From positions 2,803,001 through 2,867,000 of the forward strand of contig JADJXE010000001.1 of the NCBI GenBank assembly GCA_016716005.1: a stretch of DNA of 64,000 bases. Direction: 5' to 3'. Positions 9,260 through 18,067 of the stretch are shown in pieces (the stretch's first letter is position 1; each line of letters opens with the position of its first letter). The translations under genes were made by a program, and so were the position numbers. Source of the stretch: Acidimicrobiales bacterium. GTDB lineage: Bacteria > Actinomycetota > Acidimicrobiia > Acidimicrobiales > JADJXE01. The notes beneath the pieces were generated by a model. It was not told where the DNA came from. It saw only the letters and a list, made by a program, of their open reading frames with translations, and did no database searches.

Positions 9260-10369
9260 GTGGAGCAGGTCGACGTGGTGGTGGTGGGGGCCGGCGCGAT
9301 GGGGTCGGCCGCGGCCTGGTGGCTGGCCCGCCGGGGCCGGTCGGTCGCGCTGCTCGAGCGCTTCGAGCCCGGCCACGGTCGGGGGTCGAGCCACGGGTCG
9401 ACCCGCCTCTTCCGGCTCGCCTACGACGATCCGCTCTACGTGCGGCTGGCCCAGGAGGCCCTGCCGCTGTGGCGCGAGCTCGAGGACGAGGCCGGCCGGC
9501 CCCTGCTCGACGTCACCGGCTCCACCGACCACGGCGACCCGGTGGCGGTGGCCGCGGTGGCCGACGCCCTGGCCGCGTGCGGTGCGCCGTTCGAGCGCCT
9601 CACCCCCGGCGAGGCGGCCGAGCGCTGGACCGGGATGCGCTTCGACGGCGAGGTCGTGCACCAGCCCGAGGGCGGGCGTTGCCGCGCCGCCGACACCGTG
9701 GCCGCCCTCCGGGCCCTCGCCGCGGGCCTGGGGGCCGACGTGCGGAGCTCGGTCGGTGCGGCCACGGTCGAGCCCGGCGTCGACGGCGTCGTGGTGCGCG
9801 CCGGCGACGACGGCGACCACCCCGGCGAGTCGTGGCGGGCACCGGTGGCGGTGGTGGCCGTGGGCTCGTGGGCCGAGCCCGTCCTGGGGCCGGCGCTCAA
9901 GCGGCTCGGGCCGTCGCTGCCCGACCTGGTCGTCACCCGCGAGCAGTGGCAGCACGCCCGCCCCCTCGACCCCGGCGCGGCCTGGCCCAGCTACATCCAC
10001 CACCTGGCGCCCGAGGTGTACGGCCTGGCCGGGCCCGAGGGCGTGAAGCTGGCCTCGCACCACGCCGGCAGCCGCACCACGGGCGACGGGCGCTCGTTCG
10101 CGCCCGACCCGGCCGTGCTGGCCTGGGCCCGGTCGTACGCCGAGCGCTGGCTGCCCGGTTGCGACCCCGAGCCCGTCCACCCGGCCACCTGCCTCTACAC
10201 CAGCACGCCCGGCAAGGACTTCGTGATCGACCGGGTCGGCCCGATCGTGGTCGGTTCGCCGTGCTCGGGCCACGGCTTCAAGTTCACCCCGGTGATCGGG
10301 CGGATGCTGGCCGACCTGGCCGACGGGACCGCCGACCGGGCCCACGACCCCCGCTGGGCCCTCGCCTGA
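9260..10369 (+). CDS. monomeric sarcosine oxidase / N-methyl-amino-acid oxidase family
   Basis: 369 aa FAD-dependent amine oxidase. The N-terminal dinucleotide-binding motif is VVVVGAGAMGSAAAWWLARRG. SSHGSTRLFRLAY follows, the usual flavin-contacting stretch of the MSOX/MTOX family. Cys311 in TCLYTSTPGKDFVIDR lines up with the cysteine that covalently holds FAD in monomeric sarcosine oxidase. The C-terminal GHGFKFTPVIGRMLADL is also typical. It oxidises an N-methyl or secondary amine to an imine with H2O2 release; the exact substrate is unknown. Single gene with its own leaderless promoter. Confidence 0.85.
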   Translation: MEQVDVVVVGAGAMGSAAAWWLARRGRSVALLERFEPGHGRGSSHGSTRLFRLAYDDPLYVRLAQEALPLWRELEDEAGRPLLDVTGSTDHGDPVAVAAVADALAACGAPFERLTPGEAAERWTGMRFDGEVVHQPEGGRCRAADTVAALRALAAGLGADVRSSVGAATVEPGVDGVVVRAGDDGDHPGESWRAPVAVVAVGSWAEPVLGPALKRLGPSLPDLVVTREQWQHARPLDPGAAWPSYIHHLAPEVYGLAGPEGVKLASHHAGSRTTGDGRSFAPDPAVLAWARSYAERWLPGCDPEPVHPATCLYTSTPGKDFVIDRVGPIVVGSPCSGHGFKFTPVIGRMLADLADGTADRAHDPRWALA

Positions 10370-10430
10370 CGGGCGTGCGGCCGCGGTCCCGATCGGGGAC
10401 CAGGGCCCGCCGGCCTGGCAGGCTGGGCGG

Positions 10431-11513
10431 GTGGCCGGCGAGGTGCGGTACGGGATCATCGGGACCGGGATGATGGGCATCGAGCACGTGGCCAGCCTGC
10501 GGGCCCTCGACGGAGCCAGGGTGGTGGCGCTGGCCGACCCGCACGAGCCCTCGCTGGGCGCCGCGGTGGCCGCGCTGGGCGAGGACGCCGCCGGCGTGCA
10601 CGTCTACGGCGACCACCGCGAGCTGCTCGACTCGGGCGGCTGCGATGCCGTGGTGATCGCGTCGCCGAACATGACCCACGCCGACGTGCTGGTCGACGTG
10701 CTCGCCACCGACGTGCACGTGCTGGTGGAGAAGCCGCTGTGCACCACGGTCGAGGACTGCCGGCGGGTGGCCGCCGCGGCCGAGGGGCGCCGGGCCCTCG
10801 TCGCCGTGGGCCTCGAGTACCGGTTCATGCCCTCGACGGCGCGGTTCGTGGCCGAGGTGCGGGGCGGCACGGTCGGCCGGCTGCGCATGCTCGCCATCCG
10901 GGAGCACCGCTTCCCGTTCCTGGTGAAGGTCGGCGACTGGAACCGCTTCAACCGCAACACCGGGGGCACGCTGGTCGAGAAGTGCTGCCACTTCTTCGAC
11001 CTCATGCGGCTGGTGGCCGGCAGCGACCCGGTGAGGCTGCTGGCCTCCGGCGGGCAGAGCGTCAACCACCTCGACGAGGTGTACGGCGGCGAGGTGCCCG
11101 ACATCCTCGACAACGCCTACGTCATCGTCGACTTCGCCGACGGGGTGCGCGCCCTGCTCGACCTGTGCATGTTCGCCGAGGCCACCCATCACTCCGAGGA
11201 GCTGGTCGCGGTGGGCGACCGGGGCAAGGTCGAGGCCCTGCTGCCCCAGGGCACGGTGCGGGTCGGTCGTCGGGGCGAGCACTGGATCGGCGGCGTCGAG
11301 CACGATCGGGTGGCCGACGACCGGGTTCGCTACGAGGGGTTCCATCACGGCGCCTGCTACCTCGAGCACGCCGACCTGCTGGAGGCGATCCGCGCCGGCC
11401 GCCGCCCGGCGGTCGGTCTCGACGACGGGCTCTGGTCGGTGGCCATGGGCGTGGCCGCGCACCGTTCGATCGACGAGGGTCGGGTGGTCACCATGGACGA
11501 GGTGCTGGGGTGA
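10431..11513 (+). CDS. Gfo/Idh/MocA family NAD(P)-dependent oxidoreductase
   Basis: 360 aa from GTG 10431. Rossmann motif YGIIGTGMMGIEHV near residues 7-20, then VEKPLCTTVEDC with the family Lys of EKP near residue 100. The C-terminal alpha/beta domain contains GDWNRFNRNTGGTLVEKCCHFFDLMR, where EKxxHxxD is the usual inositol-dehydrogenase-like active site. Such enzymes oxidise cyclitols or sugars. First of three genes joined by 4-nt overlaps, with an aldo/keto reductase and an LLM flavoenzyme. This suggests a small pathway for an oxidised sugar or cyclitol. Confidence 0.9.
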   Translation: MAGEVRYGIIGTGMMGIEHVASLRALDGARVVALADPHEPSLGAAVAALGEDAAGVHVYGDHRELLDSGGCDAVVIASPNMTHADVLVDVLATDVHVLVEKPLCTTVEDCRRVAAAAEGRRALVAVGLEYRFMPSTARFVAEVRGGTVGRLRMLAIREHRFPFLVKVGDWNRFNRNTGGTLVEKCCHFFDLMRLVAGSDPVRLLASGGQSVNHLDEVYGGEVPDILDNAYVIVDFADGVRALLDLCMFAEATHHSEELVAVGDRGKVEALLPQGTVRVGRRGEHWIGGVEHDRVADDRVRYEGFHHGACYLEHADLLEAIRAGRRPAVGLDDGLWSVAMGVAAHRSIDEGRVVTMDEVLG

Positions 11514-12439
11514 CGGCCGGCGGGGGTCTGGTCGACGCCGGCCCCCGGTCGCTGGCGCCAGGGCTGCTCCCCGTGGGGCCGCTCGGGTTCGGGTGCTGGC
11601 GCCTCACCACGCCCTCCACCGCCGAGGCGCGGGTGCTGGTCGAGGCGGCGCTCGACGCCGGGCTCACCCTCGTCGACACCGCCGACGTGTACGGGCTCGA
11701 CTGGGGCGGCCGCGGCCTCGGCAGCGTCGAGGAGCGCCTCGGGGCGGTGCTGGTCGAGGCGCCGTCGCTGCGGGAGCGCATGGTGCTCGCGACCAAGGGT
11801 GGGATCGTGCCGGGCGTGCCGTACGACTCGAGCCCCGCCCACCTGCGAGCGGCGTGCGAGGCGTCGCTGCGGCGCCTCGGCGTGGAGGCCGTCGACCTCT
11901 GGATGATCCACCGGCCCGATCCCTTCACCCACCCGGCCGCGGTCGCCGAGACCCTGGTGGCGCTGCGCGACGAGGGCAAGATCCTCGCCGCCGGCGTGTC
12001 GAACTGCACCGTCGCCCACCTGGACGCCCTCCAGGCCCACCTGCCGTTCCCGCTGGCCACCAACCAGGTAGAGCTGTCTGCCGCGCACCTCGACCCGCTC
12101 GTCGACGGGACCCTCGACCGGTGCCTGCGCGACGGCACGGTGCCCACGGCCTGGAGCCCGCTCGCCGGCGGCCGGCTGGCCACCGGCGCCGGGCCCGGCG
12201 ACGGCGCGGTCCGGACCGAGCTGCTGGCCGTACTCGACCGCCTGGCCCGGCGCGAGGGCGTCGACCGCACCGCGGTGGCGCTGGCGTTCGTGCTCTCCCA
12301 CCCGTCCCGACCCGTGGCCCTGGTGGGCACCCAGCGGCCCGACCGGATCCGGGCGGCCACGGCCGCCCTCCGCGTCCGGTTGACCCGCGCCGACGTGTAC
12401 GCCGTGATCGAGGCGTCGACCGGCGAGCCGCTGCCGTGA
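11510..12439 (+). CDS. aldo/keto reductase
   Basis: 309 aa. The AKR fold is shown by GPLGFGCWRL, the catalytic DTADVYG (Asp and Tyr), the ATKGGI lysine, SLRRLGVEAVDLWMIHRPDP (the catalytic His), and AGVSNCTVAHLDAL. The 3' part TAWSPLAGGRL and TQRPDRIRAATAAL are NADPH-binding elements. Its GTG start overlaps the stop of the Gfo/Idh gene and its own stop overlaps the next start, so all three are translationally coupled. Substrate unknown. Confidence 0.9.
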   Translation: MTAGGGLVDAGPRSLAPGLLPVGPLGFGCWRLTTPSTAEARVLVEAALDAGLTLVDTADVYGLDWGGRGLGSVEERLGAVLVEAPSLRERMVLATKGGIVPGVPYDSSPAHLRAACEASLRRLGVEAVDLWMIHRPDPFTHPAAVAETLVALRDEGKILAAGVSNCTVAHLDALQAHLPFPLATNQVELSAAHLDPLVDGTLDRCLRDGTVPTAWSPLAGGRLATGAGPGDGAVRTELLAVLDRLARREGVDRTAVALAFVLSHPSRPVALVGTQRPDRIRAATAALRVRLTRADVYAVIEASTGEPLP

Positions 12440-13551
12440 CCGCCGGGTCCGGCGAGGGGCCGGGGGTGCGCCCGGTGGAGGTGGCCTGGTTCGCGGCGCT
12501 GTGCGACGACGACCACGAGTTCCTGGGGGTCGCCGACCCGTACCTGCGCAGCTCGTGGGAGCACTGCCGGAACCTGGCGCTGCTCGCCGAGCGCCACGGG
12601 TTCGACAGCCTGCTGCTCCCGTCGGGCTACGCCATGGGCATCGACAACGTGGCGTTCGCGGCCGGCATCGCCCCGCTCACCCGGCGGATCGGCCTGCTGC
12701 TGGCGGTGCGCGTGGGCGAGCTGGTGTTGCCGCAGCTGGCCCGCCAGCTCGCCACCCTCGACCAGCTGGCCGAGGGGCGTCTGGCCGTGAACGTGATCTC
12801 CAGCGACGTGCCCGGCGAGCAGCTGCCGGCCGATGCCCGCTATCGGCGCACCCTCGAGGTGATGGCGGTGCTGCGCGACCTGCTCGACGGCCGGCCCGTC
12901 GACGTGCGCGGCGAGTTCGTGCGCCTCGCCGTCGACCCTCCCCGGGTGGCCGTGGACGGGCGGGGGTGCCCGCCGTACTACTTCGGTGGGCTCTCCCACG
13001 AGGCGCGCGAGTGCGCGGCGGCCGGGGCCGACGTGTACCTCACCTGGCCCGACACCGCCGACCGGGTCGCTGCCCTGATCGCCGACGTGCGGGCGCGGGC
13101 CGCCCGCAGGGGCCGCAGCCTGCGGTTCGGCTGGCGCTCCCACGTGATCGTGCGGGAGACCGAGGCCGAGGCCCAGGCGGCGGCGCGCCGGCTGCTCAGC
13201 CGCCTCGATCCCGACGAGGGTGCCCGCATCCGGGCCCGTTCCCTCGACAGCACCTCGGCCGGGGTGCGGCGGCAGGGTGAGCTGCGCGCCGGCGCGGACG
13301 ACGAGGGCTACGTGGAGCGCCACCTCTGGACGGGGGTGGGCCGGGCCCGCAGCGGGGCCGGCGCGGCCATCGTGGGCGATCCCGACCAGGTGCTGGCCAC
13401 CCTGGAGGGCCTCCGCGACCTCGGTGTCGACGCCTTCATCCTGTCGGGCTACCCGCACGCGGCCGAGTGCGATCTGGTCGCCCGCTACGTGCTCCCGCAC
13501 CTGCCCCACGCGCCGCTGGCCGTCACGCCCCAGCCGGTCGCCCTCGCCTGA
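12436..13551 (+). CDS. LLM-class flavin-dependent monooxygenase (SsuD-like)
   Basis: 371 aa. Bacterial-luciferase TIM-barrel protein with VEVAWFAALCDDD, DSLLLPSGYAMGID, VNVISSDVPGEQL, YYFGGLSHEAREC and the C-terminal DAFILSGYPHAAECD. The last motif is typical of alkanesulfonate monooxygenase SsuD and relatives, which use FMNH2 and O2. No sulfonate transporter is nearby, so desulfonation is not supported. Third gene of the coupled operon. A fragment of a second LLM protein lies 150 bp downstream. Confidence 0.85.
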   Translation: MTAGSGEGPGVRPVEVAWFAALCDDDHEFLGVADPYLRSSWEHCRNLALLAERHGFDSLLLPSGYAMGIDNVAFAAGIAPLTRRIGLLLAVRVGELVLPQLARQLATLDQLAEGRLAVNVISSDVPGEQLPADARYRRTLEVMAVLRDLLDGRPVDVRGEFVRLAVDPPRVAVDGRGCPPYYFGGLSHEARECAAAGADVYLTWPDTADRVAALIADVRARAARRGRSLRFGWRSHVIVRETEAEAQAAARRLLSRLDPDEGARIRARSLDSTSAGVRRQGELRAGADDEGYVERHLWTGVGRARSGAGAAIVGDPDQVLATLEGLRDLGVDAFILSGYPHAAECDLVARYVLPHLPHAPLAVTPQPVALA

Positions 13552-13562
13552 CCCGGCTCCGT

Positions 13563-13702
13563 CGTCTTGTGCGCGGGCGGTGCGTGTGGGGCGTCGTGGG
13601 AGCGATGGGGACGTGGGGGTCGGCGTCTTGTGCGCGGGCGGTGCGTGTGGGGCGTCGTGGGCGCGATGGGGACGTGGGGGTCGGCGTCTTGTGCGCGGGC
13701 GG
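13563..13702. repeat. 61-bp tandem direct repeat, 2.3 copies
   Basis: Copy 1 is 13563-13623, copy 2 is 13624-13684 and a partial third copy is 13685-13702, all starting CGTCTTGTGCGCGGGCGG. Copies 1 and 2 differ at one base (A at 13601, C at 13662). 61 is not a multiple of 3, so the array cannot be a protein repeat in one frame. It lies between the LLM monooxygenase stop and an LLM remnant. The GT-rich plus strand is unlike the surrounding coding DNA. Confidence 0.9.
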
Positions 13703-13938
13703 CCCGCTGGGACGGCGCGCTGCTGGCGGCGGTGTCCGCCGACGGGATGATCAACCCCCTCACGCCCTCCCAGCCGGCCGAGGCGGTCGCGGTGATGGGC
13801 GGGCACCGGCCCGTGGGCGCGGGCCCCTTCGCGGTGGCCGTGATCACTCCCGGCCCACCTGATGCGGCCGCGACCGCCGCGCTGGCCGAGGCCTGGGCGA
13901 CCGGGATCCTGGTGGCCGGCGCCTGCGGCGGGGCCTGA
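13702..13938 (+). pseudogene. C-terminal remnant of an LLM/F420 oxidoreductase
   Basis: The frame leaving the 61-bp repeat reads ARWDGALLAAVSADGMINPL, then LTPSQPAEAVAVMGGHRPVG, then GPFAVAVITPGPPDAAATAA and a TGA. The pattern RWDG - LTP - RP.G.PF.V.V - A.AALAEAWATG resembles the end of actinobacterial LLM-class F420 oxidoreductases, but nothing coherent precedes it: upstream is only the tandem repeat in shifting frames. I read it as a truncated gene whose 5' part is gone. It could instead be a small unrecognised protein. No start or promoter was found. Confidence 0.4.
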
Positions 13939-13942
13939 CGGC

Positions 13943-15550
13943 CTAGCTGGCCTGCTGGGCGTCGGCGACGAGCCGGCGGGCGATCACCTTGAGGCAGAGG
14001 GTCTCGTCGGCGCCCTCGAAGATCGACAGCACGCGGGCGTCGACGAAGAGCCGGCTGACGGGGTACTCCTCGGCGTAGCCGAACCCGCCGTGGATCTGCA
14101 TGGCCTCGCGCGTCACCCACTCGGCGGCCTTGCACACGTACGCCTTCACCATCGACGCCTCGAGAGCACCCTCGCCCTTGGCCATCATCCGGGCCACCGC
14201 GTAGGAGAACTGGCGGCTGGCCTGGATGATCGCCGCCATCCGGCCCAGCTTGGCCTGGGTGAGCTGGTAGTCGGCGATGGGGTGGCCGAACACCACGCGG
14301 TCGAGGGCGTACTGGCGGGCCGACTCGTACGCGGCCTGCATCACACCTAGGGCGCGGGCCGCGGTCTGGAGCCGGCCGTTCTCGAAGCCCTCCATCTGCA
14401 GGTAGAAGCCCTTGCCCAGGCCGTCGCGGCCGCCCACCAGGCACGACTCGGGCACCCACCAGGCGTCGAGGGCGACCTCGTAGGAGTGCATGCCCCGGTA
14501 CCCGATGGTGTCGATGGGGCGGCCCTCCATCTTGCCGCCGCCCTCCTGGGTGAACTCGAAGCCGTGGCCCTCGCCGCGGGGCTTCGGCACGACGAACAGC
14601 GACAGGCCGCGATGGCCCTTCGAGCGGTCGGGGTCGGTGCGGGCCAGCAGCATGAGCACGTCGGCGCGGGCGCCGAAGGTGCACCAGGTCTTCACCCCGT
14701 TGATGACCCACCCGGGCTCGCCACCGGGGCCGGCCTGCTCGGCGGCGGTGACCTTGATGCCGGCCACGTCGGAGCCGTAGTCGGGCTCGGTGACCGCGAC
14801 CGCGGCCATCACCTCGGCCGTGGCCAGCTTGGGGAGCCACTGCTGCTTCTGCTCCTCGGTGCCGCCCTTCACCAGGGCCCGGGTGAGGATCTCGGGCCGG
14901 GTGATGAGCGAGCCACCGATGCCGAGGGACCCGCGTGAGAGCTCCTCGGTGGCCACGACCATGCCCAGGTAGTCGTGCTCGCCGCCGGCGGCGAAGCCGC
15001 CGTACTCCTCGGGCACGGACAGGCCGAAGCCGCCCATCTCGGCCAGGCCGGCGATGATGTCCTCGGGCACGTCGGCGTTGGCCCGGTGCACGTGCTCGGC
15101 GACCGGCTTGATCTTCTCGTCGGCGAAGCGGCGGAAGGTGTCCTGCACCATCTCGAAGTCGGGATCGAGGTGGCGGGGCCCCTCCACCTCGGCCAGGCCG
15201 GCGAGGAACGCGGGGCTGCGGTACGCGGCGAGGAACTCGCGAGCACCGTCGAGCGAGCCGGGCTCGACGCCCCAGTCGGCTTCGCGCCCGAAGACCTTGG
15301 CGCCCAGGTCGGCCACCGCGTCGGCGATGAAGGCGCAGGCCAGCCGCCGCTCGGCGTCACCCTTGGCGCCGTAGTCGAGCAGCGACCGGGCGGTCTCGAC
15401 GGCGGCGGCCGCGTGGGCCAGGTCGTAGGCCACCACCTGGTTGGCGTCGAGGTCGCCCTGGGCGGCCAGGTGGCGGACGGCCCGCCCCACGACCCCGTGG
15501 GCGAGGTCGACGATCGTGGCGGCGGTGGCGAGATCGGGCGCAGCGGTCAT
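13943..15550 (-). CDS. mcd: (2S)-methylsuccinyl-CoA dehydrogenase
   Basis: 535 aa, longer than ordinary acyl-CoA dehydrogenases (about 380 aa) by an N-terminal helical extension of roughly 130 residues, as in methylsuccinyl-CoA dehydrogenases. Signature stretches: GIGGSLITRPEILTRALVKG, AVTEPDYGSDVAG, INGVKTWCTFGARADVLML, EGGGKMEGRPIDTIGYRGMH, ENGRLQTAARALGVMQAA and IHGGFGYAEEYPVSRLFVDA. From memory these match Mcd of the ethylmalonyl-CoA pathway closely. It oxidises methylsuccinyl-CoA to mesaconyl-CoA with FAD. The ATG at 15550 follows TAACCT by 7 nt. It lies about 5 kb from mcl, which acts two steps later. Confidence 0.88.
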   Translation of the reverse strand: MTAAPDLATAATIVDLAHGVVGRAVRHLAAQGDLDANQVVAYDLAHAAAAVETARSLLDYGAKGDAERRLACAFIADAVADLGAKVFGREADWGVEPGSLDGAREFLAAYRSPAFLAGLAEVEGPRHLDPDFEMVQDTFRRFADEKIKPVAEHVHRANADVPEDIIAGLAEMGGFGLSVPEEYGGFAAGGEHDYLGMVVATEELSRGSLGIGGSLITRPEILTRALVKGGTEEQKQQWLPKLATAEVMAAVAVTEPDYGSDVAGIKVTAAEQAGPGGEPGWVINGVKTWCTFGARADVLMLLARTDPDRSKGHRGLSLFVVPKPRGEGHGFEFTQEGGGKMEGRPIDTIGYRGMHSYEVALDAWWVPESCLVGGRDGLGKGFYLQMEGFENGRLQTAARALGVMQAAYESARQYALDRVVFGHPIADYQLTQAKLGRMAAIIQASRQFSYAVARMMAKGEGALEASMVKAYVCKAAEWVTREAMQIHGGFGYAEEYPVSRLFVDARVLSIFEGADETLCLKVIARRLVADAQQAS

Positions 15551-15557
15551 GACGCCG

Positions 15558-15563
15558 AGGTTA
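15558..15563 (-). promoter_or_regulatory. -10 hexamer, leaderless start of mcd
   Basis: TAACCT on the minus strand, 7 nt before the ATG at 15550. Confidence 0.5.
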
Positions 15564-15583
15564 CCGACGGGTCACCCGGCCGG

Positions 15584-17320
15584 TCATCTCGGCGGGTCGG
15601 CGGCGGTCTCCGAGGTCCGGGGCCGCACTCCCGTCAGATCGAGGACGAGCGAGGCCGGCGGCCGGTACCCGGCCAGCCACCGGGGGAGTGCGGCGGCCTC
15701 CAGGGGCGGGCTCACGAGGAAGCCCTGGACGCGGTCGCAGCCCAGCTCGACCAGCCGGGCCAGGGTGGCCTCCTGCTCGACCCCCTCGGCGACCACCTCG
15801 AGATCCAGGTTGTGCCCCAGGTCGACGATGGTGCGCACGATCACCTCGTCGGGCGCGTGCTCGGCCATGCCGGCCACGAAGGACCGGTCGATCTTGATCT
15901 GGTCGAGCGGCAGCCGGCGCAGGTAGGCGAGCGACGACCAGCCCGTGCCGAAGTCGTCGACGCTGGTGCGCACGCCCACCCGGTCCAGCTCGACCAGCAC
16001 CGCCAGCGCAGCCGCCGGGTCCTCCATGACCTCGCTCTCGGTGAGCTCGAGGACGAGCCGGTCCGCGGGCACGCGGTGTCGGGCCAGGAGCCGGCCGACG
16101 TGGCCCGGGAGCGCGGGGTCGTGGAGGTCGCGGACCGACACGTTGACCGCCACGCTCAGGTCGAGGCCCTGGCGCCGCCAGGCCGCGCACTGGCGGATGG
16201 CCTCGGCCAGCACCCACCGGGTGAGCGGGGCCAGCAGGCCGGTGACGGCGGCCAGGTCGAGGAACTCCGAGGGGGGGAGCAGCTGGTGCTCCGGGTGGCG
16301 CCAGCGCACCAGGCACTCCACCCCCGCGACCCGGCCGGAGCGCACCGCCAGCATGGGCTGGTGGTGGAGCTCGAGCTCCCCCTCGTCGAGGGCCCGGCGC
16401 AGGTCGGCGGCCAGCGCCAGGCGACGCCGGCTGTGGCGCTCGTGGTCGGGCTGGTACACGGCCTGGGCGGCCTCGGACCGCTTGGCCACGGCCAGAGCCA
16501 CGTCGGCCCTGCGCAGCAGGCTGTCGGCGTCGTCGCCGTGGTCGGGCGCGAGGGCGATCCCGATGCTCACCCGCACCGGCAGGGCCAGGCCGTCGAGCAC
16601 GACCGGCGACTGCAGGGCGCCCACCACGGCGCCGGCCACGGCTTCGGCCTCCTGGCGGCCCGAGCCGGGCAGCACGATGCCGAACTCGTCGCCCCCCACG
16701 CGGGCGACGGTTGCCGACTCGTCGATCGTGCCCGCCAGGCGCACCGCGACCTCGCGCAGCAGCTGGTCGCCGTGGTGGTGCCCGAGTGTCTCGTTCACCT
16801 GCTGGAACTGCTCGACGTCGGCCACGAGGAGGGCGACGGGGCGACTCGGCCGGGCCGCCACCAGGGCCTGATCGAGCCGATCGACCAGCAGCGCCCGGTT
16901 GGGGAGACCGGTGAGCGGATCGCGCACGGCCTGGCGCGCCAGCCGGGCCTCGGTCGCGAGGCGGGTGGTCTCGTCGTCGAGCACGACGGCCACCGTGTCG
17001 GCGTCGACCGGGACGGCGCGCAGGGTGAGGCGGGTCCCGCCGGCCGCTCCCGCGAGGGCCACCTCCTGCAGGTCCACGCAAGCCCCGACGGCGGCGGCGT
17101 GGGCCAGCAGGGCCTCGGCGCCCTGCTCGGCCAGCCCGGGGAACAGGGCGGTGAGCGGCCGCCCCACGAGGGTCGCGGCCCCCCGGTCGAGGACGCGCCC
17201 GGCCGCCGGGTTGGCGGCGGTCACCACGACCCGGGGTGGCCGACCCGGGGTGATCCCGAGCACCAGCACGCCTACGGGCAGGCTCTCCAGCACGGCGCCG
17301 GCGAGCGCGTCTGCGAGCAC
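15584..17320 (-). CDS. GGDEF-EAL c-di-GMP turnover protein with PAS-like sensor
   Basis: 578 aa from GTG 17320 (an in-frame GTG at 17386 is possible but would crowd the divergent lipoprotein promoter). Residues 1-120 are PAS-like. The GGDEF domain carries an intact GGDEF at 209-213 in RVGGDEFGIV, so cyclase activity is possible; the inhibitory RxxD site before it is replaced by DESA. The EAL domain runs from about 300 to 560, with ECLVRW (the Glu is kept) at 335-340, SVDDFGTGWSSLAYL, IKIDRSFV and AEGVEQEATL, so phosphodiesterase residues are also present. No membrane segment, therefore probably cytosolic. Confidence 0.9.
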   Translation of the reverse strand: MLADALAGAVLESLPVGVLVLGITPGRPPRVVVTAANPAAGRVLDRGAATLVGRPLTALFPGLAEQGAEALLAHAAAVGACVDLQEVALAGAAGGTRLTLRAVPVDADTVAVVLDDETTRLATEARLARQAVRDPLTGLPNRALLVDRLDQALVAARPSRPVALLVADVEQFQQVNETLGHHHGDQLLREVAVRLAGTIDESATVARVGGDEFGIVLPGSGRQEAEAVAGAVVGALQSPVVLDGLALPVRVSIGIALAPDHGDDADSLLRRADVALAVAKRSEAAQAVYQPDHERHSRRRLALAADLRRALDEGELELHHQPMLAVRSGRVAGVECLVRWRHPEHQLLPPSEFLDLAAVTGLLAPLTRWVLAEAIRQCAAWRRQGLDLSVAVNVSVRDLHDPALPGHVGRLLARHRVPADRLVLELTESEVMEDPAAALAVLVELDRVGVRTSVDDFGTGWSSLAYLRRLPLDQIKIDRSFVAGMAEHAPDEVIVRTIVDLGHNLDLEVVAEGVEQEATLARLVELGCDRVQGFLVSPPLEAAALPRWLAGYRPPASLVLDLTGVRPRTSETAADPPR

Positions 17321-17404
17321 CGGACGAGTGTGGACCGGCGGGATCCGCCGGACGGGGATGGTCGCCCGGACCCGGGCGCGACCCACCTGGGGTGGAGGCG
17401 TCGG

Positions 17405-17410
17405 TAGTGT
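17405..17410 (+). promoter_or_regulatory. -10 hexamer, leaderless start
   Basis: TAGTGT, 6 nt before the GTG at 17417. Confidence 0.5.
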
Positions 17411-17416
17411 CGTGGG

Positions 17417-17980
17417 GTGCCCCAGCTCATGCCCACCCTCCGTCGCGCCGGCGCGCTCGCGCTGGGCGCGATCCTGCTCACCGCCCTGCTCGCCGGATGT
17501 GGAGACGACGACGACAGCGGCGGTGGCGGCGGCTCGGCCGACGTCGACCTCGAGGAGCTCTCGTCGCAGTGCGAGGAGCTGGCCACCACGGTCGAGGACC
17601 CGCTCGCCTACCTGTTGGACGACATCGCCGGCCTCGAGGAGGCGACGGCCGGGGCCTCGGTGTCGCCGGACCAGTTCGAGGCCATGCGCGACCGGGTGTC
17701 CGAGCTGAGCGAGAAGGATCAGCGCTACGTCTCGTGGGCGACGTGCATGGTGAACCTGGGCCCGCCGGTGCGCTTCGCGTGCGGCCCGGTGAACCCGGAG
17801 GCCACGTACCTCGTCGAGCTGAACGAGCAGTGCAAGCCGATCTACCCCCCGTCGCTGACCGACGAGGTGGTCACCAACCCCATGCCGCACGGAGAGATCC
17901 CCGTCCCGCCGGCCACCACCGAGACGACCGTCCCGGTGACGTCGGCGGACCAGGGCACCTCGACGACCGCTGGCGCGTGA
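17417..17980 (+). CDS. secreted lipoprotein of unknown function
   Basis: 187 aa. The signal peptide is RRAGALALGAILLTALLAGC with lipobox LLAGC; Cys28 would be lipidated after cleavage. An acidic-glycine linker follows (DDDDSGGGGGS), then a helical domain with four cysteines (in SQCEELAT, ATCMVNLG, FACGPVNP and EQCKPIYP) that probably form disulfides. The Thr/Pro-rich tail TTETTVPVTSADQGTSTTAG looks disordered. Leaderless GTG start; divergent from the GGDEF-EAL gene. Function not recognisable. Confidence 0.75.
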   Translation: MPQLMPTLRRAGALALGAILLTALLAGCGDDDDSGGGGGSADVDLEELSSQCEELATTVEDPLAYLLDDIAGLEEATAGASVSPDQFEAMRDRVSELSEKDQRYVSWATCMVNLGPPVRFACGPVNPEATYLVELNEQCKPIYPPSLTDEVVTNPMPHGEIPVPPATTETTVPVTSADQGTSTTAGA

Positions 17981-18021
17981 GCCGGCCCGGCGCGGGCTGG
18001 TGGCGCTGGGCACCCCTCTCG

Positions 18022-18027
18022 TAAGGT
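18022..18027 (+). promoter_or_regulatory. possible -10 of the MaoC gene
   Basis: TAAGGT about 40 nt before the GTG at 18068; this would give a short leader carrying the AGGTGAGG ribosome-binding site. Confidence 0.3.
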
Positions 18028-18067
18028 CGGGGCTGTCCCCACGGCCGCTCACAGCGAGGTGAGGCGC

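Noticed and set aside
13563..13702. CRISPR-like array
   Set aside because: The 61-bp units are directly adjacent without spacers, only 2.3 copies, and no cas genes are near.
13943..15550. Generic fatty-acid acyl-CoA dehydrogenase
   Set aside because: The 130-residue N-terminal extension and specific motifs fit methylsuccinyl-CoA dehydrogenase better.
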